Origin: Williamwhitmania sp. | GTDB lineage: Bacteria; Bacteroidota; Bacteroidia; Bacteroidales; Williamwhitmaniaceae | NCBI GenBank assembly: GCA_035529935.1 | Contig: DATKVT010000046.1 | Location: 1-57,829 of the forward strand | DNA: 57,829 nt | Direction: 5' to 3' | Program-made: the position numbers and the translations under genes | The notes under the pieces: generated by a model | Databases searched by the model: none | The model's input: the letters and a program-made list of their open reading frames with translations, nothing else | What the model was told of the DNA's origin: nothing | Shown: positions 44,168 to 54,084 of the stretch, one piece after another | Layout: each line of letters begins with the position of its first letter | How positions within the stretch are numbered: the stretch's first letter is position 1

Positions 44168-46150
44168 CTATTTTCCAACCACCTCCATTGCCTTCGAGGA
44201 GCTTACGAAGCTGTCGAAAATATTCTTGAGGCCCGTATATTCCTCCGGCATAAAGAATGGATTGCTAATTACGAAGGTGCGTTGGGCGGTTGCCTCATTA
44301 CCATTGTTAAAGTAGTTCGTGATAAACACTCCCTTCCTATTTGGCAGTAGGACGGTTGTTGGTGTTGGAGCCTCCTTAATCGAATACCCTTCTGGGAACT
44401 TTATAACGCACACTTCAGTTAGTTCGCTTGGAACAAGCAAATCGACTGGCAAAACCCTAACCTGTCTTACGAAAGGGTTGAATTTGCTTGATACATCAAT
44501 AAATGGCTTTTCGTAGCTAATACCTGACGCAGTTAGCTTATCGTTTGAGTGATAGAATACTCGAATGCGTAAAGGTTTATCAATGTTTTTTAGATCGGTG
44601 CAAACTACACTGTCAAGCACCCAGTATGCTTGGTCCACCAGCATTTGTTGATTTATGTAGTCATCCACACTAGGACGTTTGCTGATGCTCTTTCTTGCTG
44701 CAGCAGCCTCGTAACCTGATTTGCTAATTTGAATGGTCATTTTTTTTACTTCACCACCAAGGGATATTTCAGTCACGACGTCCTGCTTCTGTTTTGCATT
44801 GGATGGCAGAACAATATCCTCCCATGTTGGCGTATCCGATTTGATTATAAGGGCAGACGTGTTTAGTATGTTTATGTTGGGCAGGTCATAAGGTCTGAAT
44901 GGGTCGGTACAGTCTACGAAAAGTGTTTTCCCCTCTAAGTTAACGGCAACAACCATATCGGTAAATTCTTTCAATACTGGGTAGAGTTTGCTAATCTTCC
45001 CATCTCCTTTCAGCTTAAGGATGGCCGGGTTACAGTCGAGCCCTGCCTGCTTTAGCATGATTTCCAAAAGCAGGTTGATTGTTCCACTGCTGCCGGTGTG
45101 ACTCTCTAGTAGTTCTGGAAGAGTTTCTGTTGGCGAGTATGAGTAGGTGTTATTCCATTTGAAGTTATTAGTAACATATTGGTAGATTTTTTCAACCTTT
45201 TCTTCATTGGTAGTCGATCCCGCTGTAAGCGAATCTATGATTCCTTGAAATGTATACCCCAGCTTAAAGTAGTCGTCATAATGGTCTTTAATAAGCTTTT
45301 TTGATAACTCTCCCCACGTTCTGAGGTAAGAGGTATAACCCTTTTTGTCAGTCTCAATCTCATCGGTATAGTCCTCATGAATGCCGGCTAATTGCAGTAT
45401 CACATGATCGGCGTAGTCACAAGATGCCGCACTATAGGGCTCATCGGTGAGCGCAGGAAGAGAATCTAATGACCAAATGTTAGTGGGTGTAGAACCATAC
45501 TTCTGAAGCAAGCGAACACCACGCTGAATCACATTAACTTTAAGCGCTTCGTGAATATTTGCTCTAAATTCACTGTGAAGAGTGGGTAGCAAATTTTCAA
45601 AGTCCCAGTTGATCAAAGAGACGTTATAGTCAGTTAATATTCTGTAGTAATATTCAATAATGGTTCCGACCTTAACATTTGGGCAAGCAACTCTCATTTC
45701 CCTCCAGTGGTCATTAACGTCAACCATATGAAAATCGCCTGACTTTGCCACAGAAGTTACAACTTTCCCATTTTCATCTAAGTTGAACGATTCAACTTTA
45801 ATCTCAGAAATATATTCTCTGAAATGCTCCTGCTTTCTCAACCTTATAACAATATTACCAAGGTTGACGGCTTCAGGGCTTAAAATCTTTATTCTTCGAT
45901 GGAAAACTTTCTCTACCGAAGGGTCAGGGTGCTCCACCGGAGGTGTTGGGTAGAAAAATAGTTGGCCGTAATCGCAAAGAATTACCGCTTTTGCACTGGT
46001 GTCAGGTGCATAAACTTTCATCTCCAAATCTGGCTTACTCACCCTGCCCCACTTCATGGGAAGGGCAGGTTGTGCATAGTTTAAGCTAATATTTAGTAAG
46101 ATAAAAGTAATGGTAAAGATCAGATAGATTGTTTGTTTTGGAGATGACAT
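44168..46150 (-). CDS. DUF3857 / transglutaminase-like exported protein, probably inactive
   Basis: 660 residues with a signal peptide (cut near NYAQ). A DUF3857 domain (about 55-230; VEKVFHRRIKIL, DHWREMRVACPNVKVGTIIEY) is followed by a transglutaminase-like core at about 310-430. At the place of the usual G-x-C catalytic turn the sequence is SHTGSSGTINLLLE (350-363), with no Cys; the later FVDCTDPFRPYDLP stands where the Asp of the triad would be. I therefore infer a non-catalytic fold. The C-terminal part resembles DUF3858. Bacteroidetes carry many such proteins of unknown role. It lies 81 bases after carB on the same strand. Confidence 0.82.
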   Translation of the reverse strand: MSSPKQTIYLIFTITFILLNISLNYAQPALPMKWGRVSKPDLEMKVYAPDTSAKAVILCDYGQLFFYPTPPVEHPDPSVEKVFHRRIKILSPEAVNLGNIVIRLRKQEHFREYISEIKVESFNLDENGKVVTSVAKSGDFHMVDVNDHWREMRVACPNVKVGTIIEYYYRILTDYNVSLINWDFENLLPTLHSEFRANIHEALKVNVIQRGVRLLQKYGSTPTNIWSLDSLPALTDEPYSAASCDYADHVILQLAGIHEDYTDEIETDKKGYTSYLRTWGELSKKLIKDHYDDYFKLGYTFQGIIDSLTAGSTTNEEKVEKIYQYVTNNFKWNNTYSYSPTETLPELLESHTGSSGTINLLLEIMLKQAGLDCNPAILKLKGDGKISKLYPVLKEFTDMVVAVNLEGKTLFVDCTDPFRPYDLPNINILNTSALIIKSDTPTWEDIVLPSNAKQKQDVVTEISLGGEVKKMTIQISKSGYEAAAARKSISKRPSVDDYINQQMLVDQAYWVLDSVVCTDLKNIDKPLRIRVFYHSNDKLTASGISYEKPFIDVSSKFNPFVRQVRVLPVDLLVPSELTEVCVIKFPEGYSIKEAPTPTTVLLPNRKGVFITNYFNNGNEATAQRTFVISNPFFMPEEYTGLKNIFDSFVSSSKAMEVVGK

Positions 46151-46230
46151 GCTTCAGGTTTTTATAATTAAAACATGAAGTTAGAAATAAAATTAAATCG
46201 CAACCATGAAGAACTAAAAATATTGAAAAT

Positions 46231-49200
46231 TTATACAAACTCTCCCCAGCTGTTTATGCCCAAATCGTCAATGCTTTTCCGGTGAAAGGCGTAGAGAAAT
46301 GCTGCACCAAGACGGGCGTTGGTTATGAGTGGTACGTTGTAGTCAATGGCGGCCCGGCGAATGGTGTAATCGTTGTCCAGCTCCTCCGACGAAAGGTTCT
46401 TCGGGATATTGATAACCAGCTCCACCGCCCGCTGCTTAATTAAGTTAAGGCTGTTTGGCTGCTCTTGTTCATCGGGCCATCCCACCGCAATGGATTCAAT
46501 GCCATTATCGTTGAGGAATTTGGCGGTACCCTTGGTTGCGTAGATGGTATAGCCCCTTTCGGCCAGCAAAGTGATGGGTGCCAGTAGCGCTATTTTAGAG
46601 CGAAGCGGTCCCGACGAGACCAGAATTGTTTTTTGTGGAATGCGGTAGCCAATGCTCATCATTGCCTTGAGGAGAGCGTCATCAAAGTCGGTGCCAATGC
46701 ATCCCACCTCTCCGGTGGAGGCCATGTCAACGCCCAACACCGGATCGGCCTTTGATAGCCGGCTAAAGCTGAACTGAGAAGCCTTTATGCCAACGTGGTC
46801 AATCTCGAACATGGAGGGTGGAAGCGAGGCGGGCAACCGCCCCAGCATATAATCCATGGCACCGGAGATAAAGTCGTAGCCCAGCACTTTCGACACAAAT
46901 GGAAAGCTCCGGCTGGCTCGTAAGTTGCACTCAATAACCTTGATGTCGTTGTTGCGAGCCAACAGCTGCATGTTAAATGGCCCGGTGATTTCAAGCTCTC
47001 GGGCAATTTCTCGGGCAATTTTTCGAATGCGACGGATGGTTTCAAAGTAGAGCTTTTGCGGTGGGAATACCAGCGTGGCGTCGCCGGAGTGCACACCGGC
47101 AAACTCCACATGCTCCGATATGGCGTCGAACATCACCTCACCGTTGTTGGCTACCGCATCGTACTCTATCTCCTTGGCCCCCTCAATAAACTCGCTCACC
47201 ACTACAGGATGGGTTTTCGATACGTTGGCGGCGAGGGTTAGGAATCCACGAAGCTCGCCAGCGTTGGAAACTACGTTCATGGCCGACCCCGAAAGCACGT
47301 AGGAGGGACGAATGAGGACGGGGTAGCCAACCTCTGCCACAAACTTCTCAATCTCCTCAAAGTTGGAAAGCTCGCTCCAGCGGGGTTGGTCGATGGATAG
47401 CCTGTCGAGCATACCGGAGAACTTCTTTCTATCCTCGGCCTTATCGATGGACTCGGGCGAGGTACCCAGAATCTTTACCCCGGCTAGGTGAAGCCGCATG
47501 GCAAGATTGTTGGGGATTTGGCCGCCAACCGACACTACCACTCCAATTGGATTTTCCATCTCCACGATATCGAGAACGCGCTCAAAGGTGAGCTCGTCGA
47601 AGTAGAGGCTGTCGCACATGTCGTAGTCGGTGCTTACAGTTTCGGGGTTGTAGTTTATCATGATTGAACGGTAGCCATGCTTCCGAATTTGACTTACGGC
47701 GCTTACCGTACACCAGTCGAACTCCACTGAGCTGCCTATGCGGTAGGCTCCCGAGCCCAAAACAATTACCGATTTGCCCGACCGTTGCTCCTGCAAGTCG
47801 TTTTCGGTCCCGTGGTAGGTGATGTATTGGTAGGCCGTTTGCGATGGGTATTCGGCAGCGAGGGTGTCAATCTGCTTCACTACAGGAATTACTCCCAGTT
47901 TTTTCCGGTGGTTTCGTACTTTAAGCTGAACTATTTCGATCTCCGCTGGTGACGGGTTGAAAAGAAACCGTGCTAGCTGAAAATCGGAGAACCCTTTTTG
48001 CTTTGCCTCGAGCATCGTTTCTCGGTTAATCGATTCAAGGCTGCTAATTTGCTCTATCTGATGCTTAAAGAAGATGATGTTGGCGAGTTTCTCCAAAAAC
48101 CAAGAGTCAATTTTAGTAAGTTGGTGTATCTTTTCGATCTCCCATTCTTGCTCCAGCGCCTCGGCTACTGCAAAAATGCGCTGGTCGGTCGGATGGGTGA
48201 GGGCCTCCTCCAAATTCTCGAAGTTAAGCTTAAGGTTGCCCACAAGGCCGTGCATGCCTTGGCCAACCATGCGGAGGCCTTTTTGGATGGCCTCCTCAAA
48301 CGACCGTCCAATGGCCATAATCTCGCCCACGCTTTTCATGGACGAGCCAATTTCGCGGTTTACGCCGTGAAACTTATTCAAATCCCAGCGAGGAATCTTA
48401 ACCACTACATAGTCCAGCGCAGGTTCGAAGCAGGCGGTGGTGGTTTGGGTCACTGAATTTTTCAGCTGGTGGAGGCCGTAGCCAACGCCCAGCTTGGCAG
48501 CCACAAAGGCCAATGGGTAGCCTGTCGCCTTACTGGCCAAGGCTGATGAACGCGAGAGACGAGCATTTACCTCAATAACCCGGTAGTCCTCGCTGTTGGG
48601 GTCAAGGGCATACTGCACGTTGCATTCACCAACCACACCTAGGTGGCGGATTATTTTTATGGCGAGGCTGCGTAGCTTATGGTATTCAGAATTGGAAAGC
48701 GTTTGGGAGGGGGCAACCACAATGCTTTCGCCGGTGTGAATCCCCAGCGGGTCGAAGTTTTCCATGTTGCACACGGTGATGCAGTTGTCGAATCGGTCGC
48801 GTACCACCTCGTACTCCACCTCTTTCCATCCCTTAAGTGACTCCTCCACCAAAATTTGGGGAGCATAGGAGAAGGCGTTTGTGGCCAAAACTTTCAGCTC
48901 TTCTGGATTGTTGCAGAATCCGCTGCCTTGTCCTCCAAGGGTAAAGGCTGCCCGAACAATTAGCGGGAAGTCTATGGTTTCCGCCGCTTTTATTGCTGCC
49001 TCTACGCTTTCTACAGCAATACTCTTTGGCGTTTTTACCTCTATCTCCCTGAGCTTCTCGGTAAACAGTTCCCTATCTTCGGTATTGATGATGGTGTCGA
49101 CGGGGGTGCCCAGCACCTCTATGTTGTATTTTGCCAACACCCCGCTTTTATAGAGTGTCGTTCCGCAGTTGAGAGCTGTTTGTCCACCAAACGAAAGAAA

Positions 49201-49449
49201 TATACCATCGGGCTTCTCCTTTATAATAACCTTTTCGACAAAGTAAGGTGTAACCGGAAGGAAGTAAACCTCGTCGGCAATTCCCTTGCTGGTTTGAACG
49301 GTGGCAATATTGGGATTGATAAGCACAGTTCGAATGCCCTCTTCCCTAAGTGCCTTTAATGCTTGCGAACCGCTGTAGTCGAACTCTCCTGCTTCTCCAA
49401 TTTTAAGGGCTCCGGAGCCGAGCACTAATACCTTTTTATATTGCTTCAT
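46231..49449 (-). CDS. carB: Carbamoyl-phosphate synthase large subunit
   Basis: 1072 residues, the normal length. There are two homologous ATP-grasp halves, each opening with VLGSGALKIGEAGEFDYSG or VLGSGAYRIGSSVEFDWC, and a C-terminal methylglyoxal-synthase-like domain (from about 935, KIALLAPITLLAERGYTIYATKGT) that binds allosteric effectors. The enzyme makes carbamoyl phosphate from bicarbonate, ATP and ammonia for pyrimidines and arginine. It follows carA by 23 bases and is controlled with it by the leader at 50.6-51.0 kb. Confidence 0.97.
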   Translation of the reverse strand: MKQYKKVLVLGSGALKIGEAGEFDYSGSQALKALREEGIRTVLINPNIATVQTSKGIADEVYFLPVTPYFVEKVIIKEKPDGIFLSFGGQTALNCGTTLYKSGVLAKYNIEVLGTPVDTIINTEDRELFTEKLREIEVKTPKSIAVESVEAAIKAAETIDFPLIVRAAFTLGGQGSGFCNNPEELKVLATNAFSYAPQILVEESLKGWKEVEYEVVRDRFDNCITVCNMENFDPLGIHTGESIVVAPSQTLSNSEYHKLRSLAIKIIRHLGVVGECNVQYALDPNSEDYRVIEVNARLSRSSALASKATGYPLAFVAAKLGVGYGLHQLKNSVTQTTTACFEPALDYVVVKIPRWDLNKFHGVNREIGSSMKSVGEIMAIGRSFEEAIQKGLRMVGQGMHGLVGNLKLNFENLEEALTHPTDQRIFAVAEALEQEWEIEKIHQLTKIDSWFLEKLANIIFFKHQIEQISSLESINRETMLEAKQKGFSDFQLARFLFNPSPAEIEIVQLKVRNHRKKLGVIPVVKQIDTLAAEYPSQTAYQYITYHGTENDLQEQRSGKSVIVLGSGAYRIGSSVEFDWCTVSAVSQIRKHGYRSIMINYNPETVSTDYDMCDSLYFDELTFERVLDIVEMENPIGVVVSVGGQIPNNLAMRLHLAGVKILGTSPESIDKAEDRKKFSGMLDRLSIDQPRWSELSNFEEIEKFVAEVGYPVLIRPSYVLSGSAMNVVSNAGELRGFLTLAANVSKTHPVVVSEFIEGAKEIEYDAVANNGEVMFDAISEHVEFAGVHSGDATLVFPPQKLYFETIRRIRKIAREIARELEITGPFNMQLLARNNDIKVIECNLRASRSFPFVSKVLGYDFISGAMDYMLGRLPASLPPSMFEIDHVGIKASQFSFSRLSKADPVLGVDMASTGEVGCIGTDFDDALLKAMMSIGYRIPQKTILVSSGPLRSKIALLAPITLLAERGYTIYATKGTAKFLNDNGIESIAVGWPDEQEQPNSLNLIKQRAVELVINIPKNLSSEELDNDYTIRRAAIDYNVPLITNARLGAAFLYAFHRKSIDDLGINSWGEFV

Positions 49450-49472
49450 TGCTTGAATTTTCGTGGGTTTTG

Positions 49473-50552
49473 CTATTTGTTGGTGTGCTTTACAACTTCT
49501 TGAAGGAAATCGTCGAACAGGAACTCGGTATCTGTGGGGCCGCCGGAAGCTTCGGGGTGAAACTGCACGGCAAAAAAAGGTTTGGTATTATGCTTAATTC
49601 CCTCGCAGGTCCCATCGTTGGCATTTTCGAAGAGGAGACTCCAATCCTTGTTGAGGGTGGCTGTGTCAATTGCAAAACCATGATTTTGTGAGGTGATATA
49701 GCAACGGTTAGTGCCGGAGAGAATTACTGGCTGGTTGTGGCTTCGGTGGCCATAGGGAAGTTTGTAGGTGTTGGCACCAGTGGCAAGCGCCATCAGCTGG
49801 GTGCCCAGGCAGATTCCCATTATTGGCTTGCTTCCGTCCAGAGCCACCCTAAGGTTTTCAATGGTTGAGGTGTTCATTTTAGGGTCACCGGGTCCGTTGG
49901 AAATGAAGAGCCCATCCCACACATCGTTGTTGAAGTTGTGGTTATGGGGTAGCCTCACTACCGTGGTGTCACGTCGTAGAAGACAGCGTAGAATGTTGTT
50001 TTTTACCCCACAATCGACCAGTGCAATGCGGTATTTTCCAGACCCGTAGGTCTTAATCTCCTGTACAGAAACCTGGGCAACAAGGTCTTCTGTGTCCGGA
50101 TTTCTCCATGGTACATCGGCATCAATCACAATCTTTGCCAGCGTGCTGCCCCTTTCCCTCAGCTTTTTGGTTAAGGCTCGGGTGTCGATGCCTGAGATGG
50201 CAGGTATTTTCCACTCCTTGAGCCAATCACCAAGACTAACTTTGGCATTCCAGTGGCTGTAGCCCTCGCTATATTCTGAAACCACCAGCCCCGAAACCTG
50301 AATGGCATCTGATTCCCAAAATTGGAATATCTCCTCTTTGGAACTATTTCCCGGAACTCCGTAGTTGCCAATCAAGGGGTAGGTTGCAACTAATATCTGC
50401 CCTTTGTAGGAGGGGTCGGTCAAACTTTCTGGGTAACCTGTCATGGCTGTGTTGAACACAAGCTCACCTGCCGAGCCACCTTGGTATCCAAACGAGTATC
50501 CCTCATATTGGGAACCATCATCCAAAATTAGCGTTGCCTTTATTTTTTCCAT
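49473..50552 (-). CDS. carA: Carbamoyl-phosphate synthase small (glutaminase) subunit
   Basis: 359 residues. The N-terminal half has the CarA-specific GELVFNTAMTGYPESLTDPSY block, and the C-terminal class I amidotransferase has Cys248 in GICLGTQL, then His332 and Glu334 in AVQFHPEASGG. It releases ammonia from glutamine for CarB. The start ATG (50550-50552) is 33 bases after the T-run of an intrinsic terminator, so its transcription must pass an attenuation point. No Shine-Dalgarno site is obvious. Confidence 0.97.
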   Translation of the reverse strand: MEKIKATLILDDGSQYEGYSFGYQGGSAGELVFNTAMTGYPESLTDPSYKGQILVATYPLIGNYGVPGNSSKEEIFQFWESDAIQVSGLVVSEYSEGYSHWNAKVSLGDWLKEWKIPAISGIDTRALTKKLRERGSTLAKIVIDADVPWRNPDTEDLVAQVSVQEIKTYGSGKYRIALVDCGVKNNILRCLLRRDTTVVRLPHNHNFNNDVWDGLFISNGPGDPKMNTSTIENLRVALDGSKPIMGICLGTQLMALATGANTYKLPYGHRSHNQPVILSGTNRCYITSQNHGFAIDTATLNKDWSLLFENANDGTCEGIKHNTKPFFAVQFHPEASGGPTDTEFLFDDFLQEVVKHTNK

Positions 50553-50584
50553 TATACTGTATTAATATCATCTGTGGTTTGTAC

Positions 50585-50612
50585 AAAAAAAAAGGTCGAC
50601 ATCACGTCGACC
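50585..50612 (-). terminator. Attenuator terminator in the carAB leader
   Basis: On the minus strand GGTCGAC and GTCGACC form a 7-bp stem with a 5-base loop followed by nine T, 33 bases upstream of carA. Position and strength argue for conditional termination. Confidence 0.85.
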
Positions 50613-50983
50613 CTTCCCATAAACTAACTGTGTATTGCATTTTGGTGGAAATGCCTTAACTGAATGTAGGCAACCCTGCTTTTCCTTCGCTATGCCGACA
50701 CTATTGTTCGGTTGCGGAGATTGGCAGGGGAGGGTCGACATTGTGCTTGTCCAACCTCGTCGCTCAAAAGCGCGCCTGCTATGGTTGGTGTTATGCCAAC
50801 CTTTGCTGCTTTTCATTAGAAGAAATGGATTGCCATTTGTAGGACAAGGCCCATTTGAAGTTGATGAATATGCAGCTAATTCTTCGAATCCAAATTCTCC
50901 ATAGGAACATGCCAAGTGGCTATTAATCTTGTTAATTGGATTTTTCATTTCCTATGGACTACCTTTGTTCTAATGAAATATTC
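50613..50983 (-). promoter_or_regulatory. Structured leader RNA of carAB with candidate antiterminator
   Basis: About 430 bases separate the likely start of transcription from carA. ATGTCGACCCTCCCC (minus, 50741-50727) repeats the 3' arm of the terminator and can instead pair with its 5' arm region GGGAAGGGTCGAC over about 12 bases, which would prevent termination. Further hairpins are GGTTGG-CCAACC (50801-50783), CGCGCTTTTGAGCG (50774-50761) and CCGA-TCGG (50711-50695). A second GGTTGG at 50755-50750 could compete for the same CCAACC, a sign of a switch. A 126-codon frame (50948-50568) overlaps the terminator and contains SRRAFERRGW just before the antiterminator strand. The signal could be a pyrimidine, arginine or translation. 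Confidence 0.55.
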
Positions 50984-50989
50984 GACTGC

Positions 50990-51019
50990 AAATCTAAGGG
51001 AAAATGTAATTTACGCAAA
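50990..51019 (-). promoter_or_regulatory. Promoter of carAB
   Basis: On the minus strand TTTG (51019-51016) is followed after 18 bases by TAGATTTG (50997-50990), an exact TAnnTTTG match. Transcription would start near 50983, about 430 bases before carA. Confidence 0.7.
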
Positions 51020-51213
51020 TAAATATACAGATAAATACTAAAAAAAACATTATGTCTCGTCATAAGTTTTACATACAATGTATTACGCTTTTAAAATAAT
51101 GGTATAAAAATACAGAAAATGACTTTGAGCATGAAAGATGATAACCTTCTTCCAGTGGCGTTTTCATTTTTAATAAGTGCCGATTCTCCCTTTCTCGTAT
51201 GGCTTTGACACTC

Positions 51214-51243
51214 TTGAAATATCATTCATTATTACTACTTTTA
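51214..51243 (+). promoter_or_regulatory. Likely promoter of the TPR/PD40/SPOR-clpS-nfeD-floA unit
   Basis: TTG at 51214-51216 and TACTTTTA at 51236-51243 are 19 bases apart, one mismatch from the consensus. It supports translation from the ATG at 51276. Confidence 0.5.
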
Positions 51244-51275
51244 CCCAGATTGCCTTGTTATCATTTGCTTTTGTT

Positions 51276-54071
51276 ATGATAAGAAAACTATTAAGTGCAT
51301 TAGTTAGTGTTTTGCTGCTTCAGGGTGCTGTTTTTCAGGCTTATGCGCAGAATGCAAGAGTGGACTCCATTCGCAATCAAGGGCAAGTTTTGTTTAATGG
51401 GGGAGACTTTGCTGGGGCCCTTCCTTACTGTGAAAAGTTACTTAAACTTTTTCCGTCCGACGGGAAGTATCTTTATCAAACAGGTATTTGTCTACTTAAG
51501 GAGACACGACAAACTGAGAGGGCTTATGAGCTGCTTATACATGCCTCCCAAATGGATGTTCCTGTTCAGGTCTATTACTACCTAGGTGTTGCCAGCAGGC
51601 ATTTGTATCGCTTTGATGAGGCCATCGATTACTTTCGTCGTTACATGGTATCTGGAGGTCGGGAATTCGGCAGCGATGAGGTGGAACGGCAGGTTTCCAT
51701 GTGCGAAAATGGCAGCTATCTTATTAAGTATGCAACCAATGTAGAGGTGTTGGCAAAGGCAAAAACGGTGGCTGACTCCATGCTTTTATACTACAGTGTG
51801 TCACCTGGCAAGGGGAGGCTGGTGAAGATACCGGACGAGCTGATGTCGAAGTTGGACAAGCATAAGGAAATCCAATATCCACAGGCAATTTACTACCCTT
51901 CTACTTCAGACGATGAACCACAGGTCATCTTCTTTTCCAGCTACGGAAAAACCGATTTGAGCGGGATGAATATTTGGAAAACAGAGAAAATAAGCCCTGG
52001 CGAGTGGGGTCAACCTGTTGCTCTCCCCAAGGAGATAAACTCGGGTGGTGATGAAATTTTTCCCATCCCAGCCAGAGATGGGTCAGTGCTTTACTTTTCC
52101 TCGAACAACCTTTACGGGATGGGAGGCTACGATATTTTCAAAACCACCTACGATTCGGTTGCAAACAAATGGTCAACTCCTGAAAACCTTGGTTTCCCAA
52201 TCAACTCACCTTACGATGATTTTTGCTTTGTGCCCAATTCAAATGGGGATACAGCCATTTTTGCATCAAATCGTGAGGTGGCTGGAGATTCCATTGTTGT
52301 ATATAAGGTTAAATTGTCATTGATGGGGGCAAAAAAAAGCCTGTCGGGGCTCGAAGAGGTTACGGAGTTGGCTAAGCTAACTCCGGTTGTTCCAATCAAA
52401 GATAGCTCTAGTTCTTTACCACAATCGAGGTTACAGCTACCAAAGGCACGTGTGGCAGGATTGCAATACGACCTCACCTATATGGGGCTGATGGCGCAAT
52501 TATTTCAGATGCGGCAATCACAGGATTCGCTCCAAACTAAGTTGAATCAACTTCGGCAGGAGTATGCCACTTCGACTTCTCCTAAAACCGACAGTTTATC
52601 TATCGCAATAGTCAAGTTGGAGAAAAGGCTGATGGGGCTCAGCCTCAGCATGGACACAGTTAATAATAAGGCGATAGCAATGGAGCAGAGCTATTTAACG
52701 GCTAAGCAGAATAGTGTTCAACATGAGGCTACCTCCGCTCGGTCAACTCAAAATTTGCCAGCTGGTGACTTTCTCTCCAACGCTAAGGTGCAGACCTACT
52801 TCGGTCCAGAGCGCATTGCTGCCTTGGATCGCCTTACCCTTGCCGCTCAACGGCTCGATACAGCGCTTTCACAGAGTATGGAGTTTCTACGTCAAAGGCA
52901 GGATTTAGAAACAATGCTTTCTGTGGCTGAAAAACAAACTGATATTGAGACCATTAAAAAGTCACTCAGCGCTTTAACAAAAAAAACTTTGGTAAATCCC
53001 AATGATTTTCTTGAGAAGAGGTTGCTGGTAAGCGTTGGCATTCGACAGCTTTATCTGGAAAGGGTTCAGGAGGATTCGATTAACGAGGAGGTCAAAGGCT
53101 ATGTGGCGGCTGGAACCGATGACCTATTTGCCTCACAAACTGTCCTAAACAATGGTCGAAGAGACACTATTTCAATTGACAGCTACGAGGGGATTAGAGA
53201 TGCAATTTGGCTAGAGGAGAGAGGGATTACTCGCTATCAGCTGGCCATTGCAACGCTTCTTGATCTACCCAATATCGATTTGTTGAAGAACAAGTTGCAG
53301 CATCTATTGCACAAAAGCACGATCCCTTTTTATTCCTATACATCAACTCCAACTGAGCAGAATTCCGGAAGTGGAACTCTCAAGCCAGAGTCTAGGCAGC
53401 CGGAAGGGGTTCAGCTTAAAATCAAGCAGAGCTATAACGAAGGGCTTAGCGTTGTTGATCCTTTTCCTTACAATACAGCTAATCCAATTCCGATGGATGA
53501 ACCATTGCCCAACGGGGTTGTTTACCGTATTCAGCTTGGTGCATTTAGCCAGCCCGTGAATTATTCAGTCTTCAAGGGATTAGCACCGATTTCGGGGGAA
53601 CTAGTCAAGGGTGGCTCGTTGAAGAAATACTATGCCGGGCTGTTTGAAACCTATAGTGACGCACAGGCAGGATTGGTGTTAGTAAAATCGAAAGGCTTTA
53701 GGGATGCCTACATCGTTTCGTGGGTAAACGGTAAAATTATTCCTACCGCCCGTGCCCAAAATTTTGAGCAACGGAAACCCAAACCTACGCATACTAAACC
53801 AATAAAAAATGTGAATGAGACTCCTCAGGGAAATACGCTCTATCGCGTTGTAATAGGGACGTTTGAATCCTCTATCCCCCCTCAAGCAATTGTAATTTTG
53901 AATGCTGTGGCAAAGGGCAAGGAGGTGGCAAAGAAAATAATTGCCGAGGATGCAGTGAGCTATAGTGTAGGTAATTTTACTAAATTTGAGGAAGCCTTTA
54001 AGGTAAAGCAAGCACTTCTCGCAGGCGGTTATGTTGAGGCATACGTTACAACTGTTGTAATTGAAGAGTAA
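51276..54071 (+). CDS. Exported TPR / PD40 / SPOR envelope protein
   Basis: 931 residues from the ATG at 51276, which opens a clean signal peptide (MIRKLLSALVSVLLLQGAVFQAYAQ); the frame is open back to 51177 but that lies before the likely promoter. About residues 25-160 are TPR-like (NGGDFAGALPYCEKLLKLFP, RFDEAIDYFRRYM). Next come PD40 propeller blades (IPARDGSVLYFSSNNLYGMGGYDIFKT) and a long coiled-coil region (about 430-630). Two SPOR-like domains follow near 745-830 (VVYRIQLGAFSQP) and 850-930 (LYRVVIGTFESS). TPR/PD40 proteins with peptidoglycan-binding ends occur in Bacteroidetes envelope machines such as PorE, but this one lacks an OmpA domain. clpS follows after 13 bases. Confidence 0.8.
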   Translation: MIRKLLSALVSVLLLQGAVFQAYAQNARVDSIRNQGQVLFNGGDFAGALPYCEKLLKLFPSDGKYLYQTGICLLKETRQTERAYELLIHASQMDVPVQVYYYLGVASRHLYRFDEAIDYFRRYMVSGGREFGSDEVERQVSMCENGSYLIKYATNVEVLAKAKTVADSMLLYYSVSPGKGRLVKIPDELMSKLDKHKEIQYPQAIYYPSTSDDEPQVIFFSSYGKTDLSGMNIWKTEKISPGEWGQPVALPKEINSGGDEIFPIPARDGSVLYFSSNNLYGMGGYDIFKTTYDSVANKWSTPENLGFPINSPYDDFCFVPNSNGDTAIFASNREVAGDSIVVYKVKLSLMGAKKSLSGLEEVTELAKLTPVVPIKDSSSSLPQSRLQLPKARVAGLQYDLTYMGLMAQLFQMRQSQDSLQTKLNQLRQEYATSTSPKTDSLSIAIVKLEKRLMGLSLSMDTVNNKAIAMEQSYLTAKQNSVQHEATSARSTQNLPAGDFLSNAKVQTYFGPERIAALDRLTLAAQRLDTALSQSMEFLRQRQDLETMLSVAEKQTDIETIKKSLSALTKKTLVNPNDFLEKRLLVSVGIRQLYLERVQEDSINEEVKGYVAAGTDDLFASQTVLNNGRRDTISIDSYEGIRDAIWLEERGITRYQLAIATLLDLPNIDLLKNKLQHLLHKSTIPFYSYTSTPTEQNSGSGTLKPESRQPEGVQLKIKQSYNEGLSVVDPFPYNTANPIPMDEPLPNGVVYRIQLGAFSQPVNYSVFKGLAPISGELVKGGSLKKYYAGLFETYSDAQAGLVLVKSKGFRDAYIVSWVNGKIIPTARAQNFEQRKPKPTHTKPIKNVNETPQGNTLYRVVIGTFESSIPPQAIVILNAVAKGKEVAKKIIAEDAVSYSVGNFTKFEEAFKVKQALLAGGYVEAYVTTVVIEE

Positions 54072-54084
54072 TAGATAGTTGAAA

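Noticed and set aside
50568..50948. 126-codon minus-strand frame before carA as an ordinary protein gene
   Set aside because: Its sequence is low in hydrophobic core residues, it spans the leader hairpins and terminator, and ends between terminator and carA. It is kept only as a possible leader frame.
51177..51275. Extended N-terminus of the TPR/PD40/SPOR protein
   Set aside because: The extra 33 residues would place a second hydrophobic segment before a perfect signal peptide, and a likely promoter lies at 51214-51243.
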